DNA from: JBOGED01 sp050743625
GTDB taxonomy: Bacteria > Actinomycetota > Nitriliruptoria > Euzebyales > Egibacteraceae
Length of the DNA: 5,324 nucleotides
Direction of reading: 5' to 3'
NCBI GenBank assembly: GCA_050743625.1
Contig: JBOGED010000217.1
Coordinates: 1 to 5,324 of the forward strand
Under the pieces are notes generated by a model. It had not been told where the DNA came from, ran no database searches, and saw only the letters and a program-made list of their open reading frames with translations. Below, piece by piece: positions 1-5,305 of the stretch (position 1 is the first letter of the stretch; each line of letters starts with the position of its first letter). The position numbers were made by a program, and so were the translations under genes.

Positions 1-65
1 CGCCACGCGCCTCGATTTGCGACAGCCTCAATACCGCCGATATCCCGCACACAACACGCCGGCTG

Positions 66-82
66 CTGACCGCGACGGTCAG
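66..82. repeat. Perfect 7-bp hairpin upstream of cyanase
   Basis: CTGACCG (66-72) and CGGTCAG (76-82) are perfect reverse complements around a CGA loop. No T-run follows on either strand, so a classical intrinsic terminator is not indicated. It could be a U-tract-less terminator stem of a gene left of the window, or an operator for the cyanase gene 118 nt downstream. The structure is seen directly; its role is unknown. Confidence 0.45.
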
Positions 83-142
83 ACCGAACCAGGACAAACC
101 ACAACGTTATTCCTGCCCAGACCCTTACGTTCGACTGAGGTC

Positions 143-171
143 TTCGGCTCGTCGCCTCACACCGCTACGCT
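143..171 (+). promoter_or_regulatory. Weak candidate promoter for cynS
   Basis: TACGCT (166-171) fits a TANNNT -10 element, and TTCGGC lies 17 nt upstream (143-148) where a -35 box would be, though it matches TTGACA poorly. Initiation about 7 nt downstream would give a leader of roughly 20 nt containing the cynS Shine-Dalgarno. A second TANNNT word, TACGTT at 126-131, is an alternative. The remaining leader (1-142) shows no gene on either strand. Confidence 0.25.
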
Positions 172-199
172 GCCCCAGACCAACTGATGAGGAGGCGCG

Positions 200-643
200 A
201 TGGACCGTGAGATCTGCACCGCTGAGATCCTCGACGCGAAACAGGCCAAGGGGCTGACGTTTGCCGGGATCGCGGCGGCGGTCGGCCGCCACGAGGTCTG
301 GGTGACGTCCGCGATCTTCGGGCAGGCGGCGATGGACGCCGACGAGGCCGGCAAGCTGTGCGCCGTGCTGGAGCTTGATGACGAGGTGTCGGCCGCGTTG
401 CAGCAGTTCCCGATGAAGGGCTCGTTGGACGCCGATGTCCCCACGGACCCGCTGATCTACCGCTTCCACGAGATCACTCAGGTCTACGGGACCACGATCA
501 AGGCCTTGATCCACGAGAAGTTCGGCGACGGCATCATGAGCGCCATCGACTTCCACATGGACATCGAGCGGGTCCCCGACCCAAAGGGTGACCGCGTCCA
601 GGTCACCTACAACGGCAAGTTCTTGCCCTACCGCAAGTGGTAG
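200..643 (+). CDS. cynS: Cyanate hydratase (cyanase)
   Basis: Cyanase converts cyanate plus bicarbonate to ammonia and two CO2 (through carbamate). It is a cytosolic decamer in characterised members and serves in cyanate detoxification or use of cyanate as a nitrogen source. The 147-aa product is close to the usual ~150-156 aa. The N-terminal ~75 residues match the helical domain (KQAKGLTFAGIAAAVGR, about 15-30, then a second helical pair). The C-terminal part holds the catalytic block: Arg88 and Glu91 in YRFHEITQVYG and Ser114 in GIMSAIDF, with the same spacing as the Arg96/Glu99/Ser122 triad of the E. coli enzyme. It ends in the family-typical NGKFLPYRKW. The ATG at 200 is chosen because AGGAGG (190-195) lies 4 nt upstream and the N terminus aligns with the family. 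There is no cynT carbonic anhydrase, cynX transporter or cynR regulator in view; the next gene starts 46 nt downstream. Confidence 0.97.
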   Translation: MDREICTAEILDAKQAKGLTFAGIAAAVGRHEVWVTSAIFGQAAMDADEAGKLCAVLELDDEVSAALQQFPMKGSLDADVPTDPLIYRFHEITQVYGTTIKALIHEKFGDGIMSAIDFHMDIERVPDPKGDRVQVTYNGKFLPYRKW

Positions 644-653
644 CCGTCGCCGC

Positions 654-680
654 TTGACGTGCCGTGGGTCTGGAAAGCAT
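654..680 (+). promoter_or_regulatory. Candidate promoter in the cynS-TPP gap
   Basis: TTGACG (654-659) matches five of six bases of the -35 consensus. AAGCAT (675-680), 15 nt further on, is a poor -10 but resembles the TAGCAT of the promoter at 4702-4730. Initiation would fall close to the GTG codons at 690 or 696. If active, it would let the TPP/cyclase trio be transcribed independently of cyanase. The short spacer and weak -10 keep this tentative. Confidence 0.3.
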
Positions 681-689
681 GGTGGACGC

Positions 690-1208
690 GTGGCTGTGTC
701 TGAAAGGGGATCCAAGGCGGTCTATCACGCGCTGCGCGGGGCGGGCGTGCGCCTCGTCTCGGCGTTGCCCGAGACGTGGCTCGTGCACCTCATCCGCATG
801 GCCGAGGCAGACCCGGACATGATCCTGGTGCGCCTCGCCAAGGAAGAGGAGGGTGTCGGGATCTCGGCGGGCGCGCACATGGCCGGGATGCGGTCCGCGC
901 TACTTATGCAGAACCACGGGCTCTTACAGTCTGTGAACGGCATCGTCTCGCTCGCCCAGCTCTATCGTGTCCCGTTGCTGATGCTGGTCAGCGACCGCGG
1001 CCACCTCGGCGAGCGCGACGCCTGGCAGACCGCTGGCGGCCGCGTTACCCGTCCGGTGCTCGACGCGCTCGGGGTCGTCTGGGACGAGCTGGCCGACCCC
1101 GCCGAGGCCGACCAGCGGATCGGCAAGGCCATGACGCTGGCCCACTCCTCGCTCTCGCCAGTCGCCGTGCTGCTCACTCGCGAGCTCATGTGGGAGGACG
1201 ACGGGTGA
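690..1208 (+). CDS. Thiamine-diphosphate decarboxylase, alpha (PYR-domain) subunit, sulfopyruvate decarboxylase-like
   Basis: This is the N-terminal (pyrimidine-binding) half of a split TPP-dependent 2-oxo acid decarboxylase of the ComD/phosphonopyruvate decarboxylase type; its PP half is the next gene. From the GTG at 690 the product is 172 aa, about the size of ComD. Visible blocks are KEEEGVGISAG (51-61), containing the conserved Glu (53 or 54) that activates the cofactor in such PYR domains, MQNHGLLQSVNGIVSLAQLY (73-92), and RGHLGERDAW (103-112), which corresponds to the RGxxGE motif of ComD proteins. The frame is open back to an ATG at 588, but that would overlap cynS and add residues unlike the family. 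GTG 690 or GTG 696 is preferred; GGTGGA at 681-686 is 9 nt before 696. The gene overlaps its partner by 4 nt (GTGA). The substrate is not determined: sulfopyruvate is possible, but no xsc, sulfolactate or coenzyme M genes are in view and the cyclase neighbour suggests another 2-oxo acid. Confidence 0.85.
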   Translation: MAVSERGSKAVYHALRGAGVRLVSALPETWLVHLIRMAEADPDMILVRLAKEEEGVGISAGAHMAGMRSALLMQNHGLLQSVNGIVSLAQLYRVPLLMLVSDRGHLGERDAWQTAGGRVTRPVLDALGVVWDELADPAEADQRIGKAMTLAHSSLSPVAVLLTRELMWEDDG

Positions 1209-1780
1209 GGCGCGCCGACTGCCTCGCGGCCGTCTACGAGGACCTTTCCGACTGCGCGGTCGTGACGATCATGGGTGCCGTCGCGGTGGAGCTGTACGGG
1301 CTTGGCCACCGCCCGAACTTCTTCTACCTGCAGCACGCGATGGGCCTCGCCTCGTCGATGGGGCTCGGGATCGCGCTCGCGCTCCCCCGAGTCCGGGTGG
1401 TCGTGATCGACGGCGACGGATCGCTGCTCATGAACCTAGGCGGCCTGTCCACCCTTGCCCGCTACGCGCCCGCCAACCTCGCCCACCTTGTCTTCGACAA
1501 CGAGAGCCTCTTGTCGGTAGGCGGCTTCCCGACCGCCACGGCGACCGGTACGGACCTGTGCGCCGTCGCCCGCGCGGCCGGGATCGCCGACGCGCGAGAC
1601 GTCACGGATCTCGAAGCCTTCACGGACGCCGCCCGCGCCGCGATCGCCGCCGATCATCTCGCCTTGGTCGTCGCGAAGGTCGAGCCGGTCGGCCCGTCGA
1701 GCTTCCATATGGACCTTCACCTATTGGAGAACCGGTTCGAGTTCGCGCGCGCCCTCCGCTCCCCAGGTAGGTCGGCGTGA
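1205..1780 (+). CDS. Thiamine-diphosphate decarboxylase, beta (PP-domain) subunit, ComE-like
   Basis: The 191-aa product is the pyrophosphate-binding half of the split TPP enzyme. The Mg/TPP motif starts at GDGSLLMNLGGLSTLA (70-85) and closes with FDNE (97-100), followed by SVGGFPT (104-110), a pattern typical of ComE and phosphonopyruvate decarboxylase PP domains. Before it, LQHAMGLASSMGLGIALA (42-59) is the conserved glycine-rich segment. The C terminus, with LENRFEFARAL, ends as in other members. The open frame runs far upstream (from 776), but that part overlaps the alpha gene. GTG 1205 is supported by GGGAGG at 1192-1197, 7 nt upstream, and by the GTGA overlap with the alpha stop. A second GTGA overlap links it to the cyclase gene, which indicates translational coupling of all three. 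It is expected to act in the cytosol as an alpha/beta heterooligomer. The substrate cannot be read from the sequence. Confidence 0.87.
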   Translation: MRRADCLAAVYEDLSDCAVVTIMGAVAVELYGLGHRPNFFYLQHAMGLASSMGLGIALALPRVRVVVIDGDGSLLMNLGGLSTLARYAPANLAHLVFDNESLLSVGGFPTATATGTDLCAVARAAGIADARDVTDLEAFTDAARAAIAADHLALVVAKVEPVGPSSFHMDLHLLENRFEFARALRSPGRSA

Positions 1781-2541
1781 CACCGATCGCCGCCCTCGTC
1801 GAGGCGCTGGCCACGGGCGCGGTCCGGGTGGTCGACCTCACACAACCTCTGTCGGAGCGGACGCCGATCCTGCGGTTGCCCGAGCCGTTCGCGAACGCGC
1901 CTGGCTGGAGGTTGCGCCAGATCTGCCGGTACGACGAGCTCGGCCCGGCGTGGTACTGGAACGCCTTCGACGGCAGTGAGCACGTGGGTACCCACTTCGA
2001 CGCTCCCATTCACTGGGTGACTGGCCAGGACCTCGACGACGTCTCCCAGGTCCCCCCGCATCGCCTCATGGGACCGGCCGTCGTGATCGATCGCGTCGCC
2101 GAGGCCACGGCCGACCCCGACTACCTGCTGGAGGTCGACGACATCCGGTCGTTCGAGACCGAGCACGGGCCCCTTCCCGATGGTGGCTGGCTGCTCTTCC
2201 GCACTGGTTGGGATCGAAGAGCTGAGGACCAGGAGGCGTTCCTCAACGGGGCGCGGACCCCAGGCTTCTCCGTCGAGTGCGCTCGCTGGCTCGCCGAGCG
2301 CAGCCCGCTGATCGGCGTCGGGGTCGAGACGGTCGGCACCGACGCGGGAGAGGCGCACCGGTTCGAGCCCGCCTTCCCGTGCCACGCGTTCATGCTTGGC
2401 GCCGGCAAATATGGCTTGACCCAGCTCGCGAACCTCGCTGAGTTGCCTCCCACCGGCGCCTTCCTGATCGCCGCTCCGCTCAAGATCGTCGGTGGCTCCG
2501 GAAGCCCGACCCGCGTGCTTGCCCTGGTCCCCTCGCAGTAG
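1777..2541 (+). CDS. Cyclase family metal-dependent hydrolase (kynurenine formamidase/isatin hydrolase superfamily)
   Basis: This 254-aa protein belongs to the 'cyclase' superfamily (COG1878), whose characterised members hydrolyse cyclic or acyclic amides and use a divalent metal, for example KynB on N-formylkynurenine and isatin hydrolase on isatin. The signature HVGTHFDAPIHW (69-80) supplies His69, His73, Asp75 and His79 of HxGTHxDxPxH. Other family blocks are VVDLTQPLSERTPI (18-31), GTDAGEAHRFEP (187-198), PCHAFMLGAGKYGL (201-214) and APLKIVGGSGSPTRVLAL (233-250). It is longer than KynB (about 210 aa), and the GTDAG...PCH region looks closer to isatin-hydrolase-type members, though I cannot align it here. 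Further metal ligands may come from Glu192, His194 or His203. No signal peptide is visible, so it is probably cytosolic. GTG 1777 is chosen because it overlaps the beta-subunit stop (GTGA) and has AGGTAGG (1765-1771) 5 nt upstream. The substrate is unknown; the coupling suggests it feeds the TPP decarboxylase. Confidence 0.9.
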   Translation: MTPIAALVEALATGAVRVVDLTQPLSERTPILRLPEPFANAPGWRLRQICRYDELGPAWYWNAFDGSEHVGTHFDAPIHWVTGQDLDDVSQVPPHRLMGPAVVIDRVAEATADPDYLLEVDDIRSFETEHGPLPDGGWLLFRTGWDRRAEDQEAFLNGARTPGFSVECARWLAERSPLIGVGVETVGTDAGEAHRFEPAFPCHAFMLGAGKYGLTQLANLAELPPTGAFLIAAPLKIVGGSGSPTRVLALVPSQ

Positions 2542-2691
2542 CCGCAGTCCGAGCGAATCCACGATGGCGCCACAGTGAGGTTCCGCCCGCTTGCTCCGAG
2601 CCCAAGAACACGGCCGCGCCCAGCCTAATCCTGCACTGCAGCATTCGACCGAGCTGATGCTTCACTATTTGCTCGCCCCAAACAGCGCTGT

Positions 2692-2708
2692 GCCAGGGTA
2701 GAACTGGC
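2692..2708 (+). promoter_or_regulatory. Candidate leaderless promoter with inverted repeat before DUF72 gene
   Basis: TAGAAC (2699-2704) resembles a TANNNT -10 element (the last base deviates) and lies 7 nt before the GTG start at 2712, the spacing expected when transcription begins at or next to the start codon. No Shine-Dalgarno is evident and no good -35 is present. The -10 is framed by a perfect inverted repeat, GCCAG (2692-2696) and CTGGC (2704-2708) with a 7-nt centre, which could be an operator. The rest of the 2542-2711 gap holds no convincing gene; it has only a small palindrome, CTGCA-C-TGCAG, at 2631-2641. Confidence 0.35.
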
Positions 2709-2711
2709 GGT

Positions 2712-3512
2712 GTGACGGTGTTCGTAGGGACGTCAGGGTGGCAGTACCGGCACTGGCGCGGAGTGTTCTACCCCGAAGGGCTGCGCCAGGCCGACTGGCT
2801 GGGCTACTACACCGCACGCTTTCAGACGGTCGAGGTCAACAACACGTTCTACCGGCTCCCCGAGCGTGCGACGTTCGCGAGATGGGCGGAGCGCACGCCC
2901 GCCGACTTTGTGATGGCGGTGAAGTTCAGCAGGTACTTGACCCACTACAAGCGGCTGCGCGATCCCCGAGAGCCCGTGCAGCGGTTCTGTGCACATGCCG
3001 GCGCGCTCGGCTCGAAGCTGGGGCCGGTCCTGGTGCAGCTGCCGCCGGATCTCGCGGTCGACGCCGAACGGCTCCGCCAGACACTCACCGAGTTTCCTCC
3101 CGGTACGCGGGTGGCGGTGGAGCCCCGGCATCCCTCGTGGTTCGTCGACGAGGTGCGGGCGGTACTGGCGAGGCACGATGCCGCGCTCTGCTGGGCCGAT
3201 CGGGCCGAGCGCCTTCTCACGCCGGTGTGGCGCACCGCGGGCTGGACGTTCATCCGCTTCCATCAGGGGCTGGCGCAGCCGCGCCCCTGCTACGAGCCGT
3301 CGACCTTGCTCACCCGCGCCCGCCTCATCGCCGAGGAGCCTGAGCAAGACGCCTACGTCTTCTTCAACAACGACTCTCAAGGCTGCGCCCCTCGAGACGC
3401 GTGGACGTTCGCTGAAGCCTGCCGCGAGCTTGGTCTGGAGGTCACACGCGTGCCTCGCACGCAGCCTGTCCCGACCGGCGCCGCGCCGGCGTTTCCGGAG
3501 CAGCCTCGTTGA
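2712..3512 (+). CDS. DUF72 (YecE-like) family protein
   Basis: The 266-aa product has the full set of DUF72 motifs: GTSGWQYRHWRGVFYP near the N terminus (6-21), TVEVNNTFYRLP (39-50), FVMAVKFSRYLTH (66-78) with the conserved K-S...TH, LGPVLVQLPPD (103-113), VAVEPRHPSW (134-143) and a C-terminal YVFFNNDSQGCAPRDA (215-230). The family is predicted to form a TIM-barrel-like fold and is widespread, but its biochemical role is not established; a nuclease-like activity has been proposed for some members on weak evidence. The usual length is 240-300 aa, so the gene looks complete. GTG 2712 is chosen because the family begins a few residues before GTSGW. The last ~20 residues are proline/alanine-rich and not family-conserved. 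The stop codon overlaps the start of the next gene (TTGA at 3509-3512). Confidence 0.93.
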   Translation: MTVFVGTSGWQYRHWRGVFYPEGLRQADWLGYYTARFQTVEVNNTFYRLPERATFARWAERTPADFVMAVKFSRYLTHYKRLRDPREPVQRFCAHAGALGSKLGPVLVQLPPDLAVDAERLRQTLTEFPPGTRVAVEPRHPSWFVDEVRAVLARHDAALCWADRAERLLTPVWRTAGWTFIRFHQGLAQPRPCYEPSTLLTRARLIAEEPEQDAYVFFNNDSQGCAPRDAWTFAEACRELGLEVTRVPRTQPVPTGAAPAFPEQPR

Positions 3513-4549
3513 CCACGGTTGGCGTGGTGGCCAACCCGGCGTCGGGGCGGGATATCCGGCGGCTGGTCACGGGGGCGTCGGTCTTCGACAACGCGGAGAA
3601 GGGCAGCATGATCCACCGGCTCATGGCCGGTCTCGGCGCGACGGGCGTCGAGCATGTGCTCGTGATGCCGGCCGGTGATGGGATCTCCGGTAGCCTCCGC
3701 CGCCACGTCGGCGCTGGCCACCGAGGCGACGGGCAGCGATTCCCCGCACTCGAGTTCCTGAAGATGTCCTTGCGGGGAACCGCCGCGGACACCACCGAGG
3801 CGGTCGACCGGATGGTGCGGGCCGGCGTCGGCGCTCTCGTCGTGCTTGGCGGCGACGGCACGCACCGGGTGGTCGCAAAGGGATGTGGGAGCGTCCCGAT
3901 CTGCGCGCTGTCGACCGGGACGAACAACGCCTTTCCCGAGATGCGTGAGGCGACGGTTGCGGGGATCGCGACGGGACTCGTCGCTACCGGTCGGGTGGCG
4001 GGCCCGGCGGTGCTGCGCCGCGAGAAGCTGTGGCGGGTCTGTGTCGACGGCCCTGCGGCGCCGGCCCGGAGCGAGGACTGCGCCCTGGTCGATGTCGCGC
4101 TCGCGACCGGCCGGTGGGTCGGCGCGCGAGCACTGTGGCGGGCGGGGGACATCGTCGAGTTCGTGGTCTCGTTCACGCGCCCCGACTCGATCGGCCTCTC
4201 GGCCGTCGCTGCGATGGCCCACCCGGTCACGCGGGACGCACCGTATGGCGTGCACTTGCGCCTCGCTGACCCGGCCGAGGCCAAGCTCGTGGTCCACGCC
4301 GCGCTCGCCCCTGGGCTTGTCGTCCCCGTCGGCGTCAACGAGACCCGCCGGGTCGAGCCCGCCGACGTGATCGAGATGGCTGGCCGGGCAGGTTCACTGG
4401 CCCTGGACGGCGAGCGCGAGATCGAGCTCGGACCCCTCGACCATGTCGAGGTGCGCCTCGAGACCAGCGACATGACGACCATCGACATCGACGCCGTGAT
4501 GACCGAGGCCGCTCGCCAGGGCCTGATGGCGGGACCCGCCGCTCGCTAG
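3509..4549 (+). CDS. ATP-NAD kinase family protein (AcoX-like, COG3199)
   Basis: The 346-aa product resembles the AcoX/COG3199 branch of the NAD kinase/diacylglycerol kinase superfamily, predicted to phosphorylate NAD or a related substrate with ATP or polyphosphate. It opens with VGVVANPASGRDIRRLV (4-20), a family hallmark, followed by SVFDNAEKG (24-32). The nucleotide-binding GGDGTHR is at 114-120, then ALSTGTNNAFPEMRE (133-147), the STGTNN block typical of the group. AcoX itself is encoded in acetoin catabolism clusters beside the TPP-dependent acetoin dehydrogenase genes, but its role there is not settled and no acoA/acoB is visible here. The start is TTG 3509, with GGAG (3497-3500) 8 nt upstream and a TTGA overlap with the DUF72 stop, suggesting translational coupling. 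Length is close to the family norm (about 350-375 aa). A longer antisense frame (3442-4488, minus) is judged a shadow. Confidence 0.9.
   Translation: MTTVGVVANPASGRDIRRLVTGASVFDNAEKGSMIHRLMAGLGATGVEHVLVMPAGDGISGSLRRHVGAGHRGDGQRFPALEFLKMSLRGTAADTTEAVDRMVRAGVGALVVLGGDGTHRVVAKGCGSVPICALSTGTNNAFPEMREATVAGIATGLVATGRVAGPAVLRREKLWRVCVDGPAAPARSEDCALVDVALATGRWVGARALWRAGDIVEFVVSFTRPDSIGLSAVAAMAHPVTRDAPYGVHLRLADPAEAKLVVHAALAPGLVVPVGVNETRRVEPADVIEMAGRAGSLALDGEREIELGPLDHVEVRLETSDMTTIDIDAVMTEAARQGLMAGPAAR
4528..4540. repeat. Short GC hairpin at the end of the kinase gene
   Basis: GGCGGG (4528-4533) and CCCGCC (4535-4540) are perfect reverse complements around a single A; as RNA this gives a 5-bp stem with a GAC loop, 6 nt before the TAG stop. 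No T-run follows. It may simply reflect GC-rich coding sequence. Confidence 0.2.
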
Positions 4550-4564
4550 CCAGGCCTTCCGCAC

Positions 4565-4708
4565 ATGTCGGGCTATAGGGTGTCCCGCGTCCGCACGGGC
4601 GGTCCACCGCAGCTGCCGAACCTCCAGCTCAAAGGGCCGGTCGACGACATCGTCTGGACCCGCAGCCGCACCGACCCCGGACGCAGCGCACTCCACGTCA
4701 TTTGGTGA
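4565..4708 (+). CDS. Possible small ORF (47 aa), weakly supported
   Basis: An ATG at 4565 opens a 47-codon frame ending with TGA at 4706-4708 (the protein begins MSGYRVSRVR and ends HVIW). Most third codon positions are G or C, as in the neighbouring genes, and the frame continues in phase from the TAG stop of the AcoX-like gene. It could therefore be a small gene, a decayed remnant, or the former C-terminal extension of the kinase. Against it: no Shine-Dalgarno, no leaderless promoter at the right spacing, and no family I recognise. A 52-codon open stretch is also not unusual in GC-rich DNA. Confidence 0.2.
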   Translation: MSGYRVSRVRTGGPPQLPNLQLKGPVDDIVWTRSRTDPGRSALHVIW

Positions 4709-4730
4709 CGACGGGACGCGGTTCTAGCAT
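4702..4730 (+). promoter_or_regulatory. Probable promoter of the SRPBCC gene (leaderless type)
   Basis: TTGGTG (4702-4707) and TAGCAT (4725-4730) are separated by exactly 17 nt, the best-formed promoter in the window. The usual 6-8 nt from the -10 to the start point puts initiation at about 4737-4739, on or next to the ATG at 4739. There is no Shine-Dalgarno between, consistent with a leaderless mRNA as is common in actinobacteria. This indicates a new transcription unit beginning with the SRPBCC gene. Confidence 0.55.
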
Positions 4731-4738
4731 GGCTGCGC

Positions 4739-5194
4739 ATGCGCGGATCAGCGAGCATCGTCATCGAAGCCACGCCTGAGGCGGTGTATGCGCTCGTCAG
4801 CGACGTGCCGCGGCTCGGGGGGCTCGGTCCCGAGTGCTACCGGTGCGAGTGGAACAACGGCGTGGGCGAGCCGCGGGTCGGGACCAGCTTCACCGGGTAC
4901 AACCGGCTCGGTGACTTCGAATGGTCGACGCAATGCGTGATCACGGCTGCGGATCCGGGGCGCTTGTTCGCCTACGAGATCGTGCGACCGGGTGTTCGGT
5001 ACAGCCGGTGGACCTACATCTTCGAGCCCGGCGGCGCCGGTACCCGCGTGACCGAGTCGTTCGAGGTGATGAGGCTCCCCTCGGCCCTGAAGGGCTCAAA
5101 CGGGGAGCAACTGGCCCAGCGCGAGCGGATGCTTGTAGACGGGATGCGCCAGACCCTGGCCACGCTGAAGCGGGCGCTCGAGAGCCCCGGCTAG
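4739..5194 (+). CDS. SRPBCC (START-like) family protein
   Basis: The 151-aa product has the layout of SRPBCC/polyketide cyclase-like domains, small helix-grip folds with a deep hydrophobic ligand pocket. The first strand and helix are SIVIEATPEAVYALVSDVPR (6-25), where the I.A.PE.VY.LVSD pattern is family-typical. Strands follow in WSTQCVITAADPGRLFAYEI (62-81), RWTYIFEPGGAGTRVTES (90-107), and a long C-terminal helix (about 121-148, QLAQRERMLVDGMRQTLATL) closes the fold. No signal peptide or membrane segment is present. Members bind or modify diverse hydrophobic ligands, so neither ligand nor enzyme activity can be assigned. ATG 4739 is chosen because the conserved strand begins directly after it and the promoter spacing fits. 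It is separated from the kinase gene by 189 nt and appears to be its own unit. An ATG at 4729 is in another frame. Confidence 0.88.
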   Translation: MRGSASIVIEATPEAVYALVSDVPRLGGLGPECYRCEWNNGVGEPRVGTSFTGYNRLGDFEWSTQCVITAADPGRLFAYEIVRPGVRYSRWTYIFEPGGAGTRVTESFEVMRLPSALKGSNGEQLAQRERMLVDGMRQTLATLKRALESPG

Positions 5195-5217
5195 GGACAA
5201 TGCCACCAATTTAGGGT

Positions 5218-5228
5218 CTTGAGTCAAG
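5218..5228. repeat. Palindrome CTTGA-G-TCAAG
   Basis: Five-base arms are perfect reverse complements around one G, 24 nt after the SRPBCC stop codon. The size suits a dimeric regulator site or chance; no gene start is close downstream in the window. Confidence 0.3.
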
Positions 5229-5234
5229 CGTTGC

Positions 5235-5256
5235 TTTTGCGCGCGTACGCGCAAAG
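5235..5256. repeat. T-rich/GCGC palindrome, copy 1
   Basis: TTTGCGCG (5236-5243) pairs perfectly with CGCGCAAA (5248-5255) around CGTA. In an alternative register, GCGCGTACGCGC (5241-5252) is a perfect 12-bp palindrome. The strong stem lies 41 nt after the SRPBCC stop and could act as a terminator, although no T-run follows on either strand. The core recurs at 5306-5324, which favours a repeated element or binding site. Confidence 0.5.
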
Positions 5257-5305
5257 CCGCAGACCAAGGGATCTCGGGACACCCACAACACCTATTGGCC
5301 CGCTG

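Noticed and set aside
136..159. TGAGG...CCTCA inverted repeat upstream of cynS
   Set aside because: Only 5-bp arms with a 14-nt centre; expected by chance in a window of this size.
588..689. Upstream ATG extension of the TPP alpha subunit
   Set aside because: It would overlap cynS by 56 nt and add Ser/Arg/Thr-rich sequence unlike the family; GTG 690 or 696 gives the normal ComD length.
125..715. 196-aa antisense frame opposite cynS
   Set aside because: Cyanase on the + strand is unambiguous, with its catalytic Arg, Glu and Ser.
776..1204. Long N-terminal extension of the TPP beta subunit frame
   Set aside because: It lies entirely within the alpha gene in another frame and is Arg/Ala-rich low-information sequence; GTG 1205 has a strong Shine-Dalgarno and a coupled overlap.
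1717..2562. 281-aa antisense frame opposite the cyclase gene
   Set aside because: No recognisable domain; the sense strand carries the full cyclase signature and coupled start sites.
2631..2661. CTGCA-C-TGCAG and AGCAT...ATGCT near each other after the cyclase gene, as a possible terminator
   Set aside because: The stems are short, one has no loop and the other has a 12-nt loop, and there is no T-run.
3442..4488. 348-aa antisense open frame, longer than the sense gene
   Set aside because: It is rich in Ser/Arg/Thr/Pro with no family motifs and lies opposite a gene with clear COG3199 motifs; it is a by-product of high GC.
4573..4773. 66-aa antisense frame covering the gap before the SRPBCC gene
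   Set aside because: It begins inside the SRPBCC gene, crosses its promoter and has no recognisable features.
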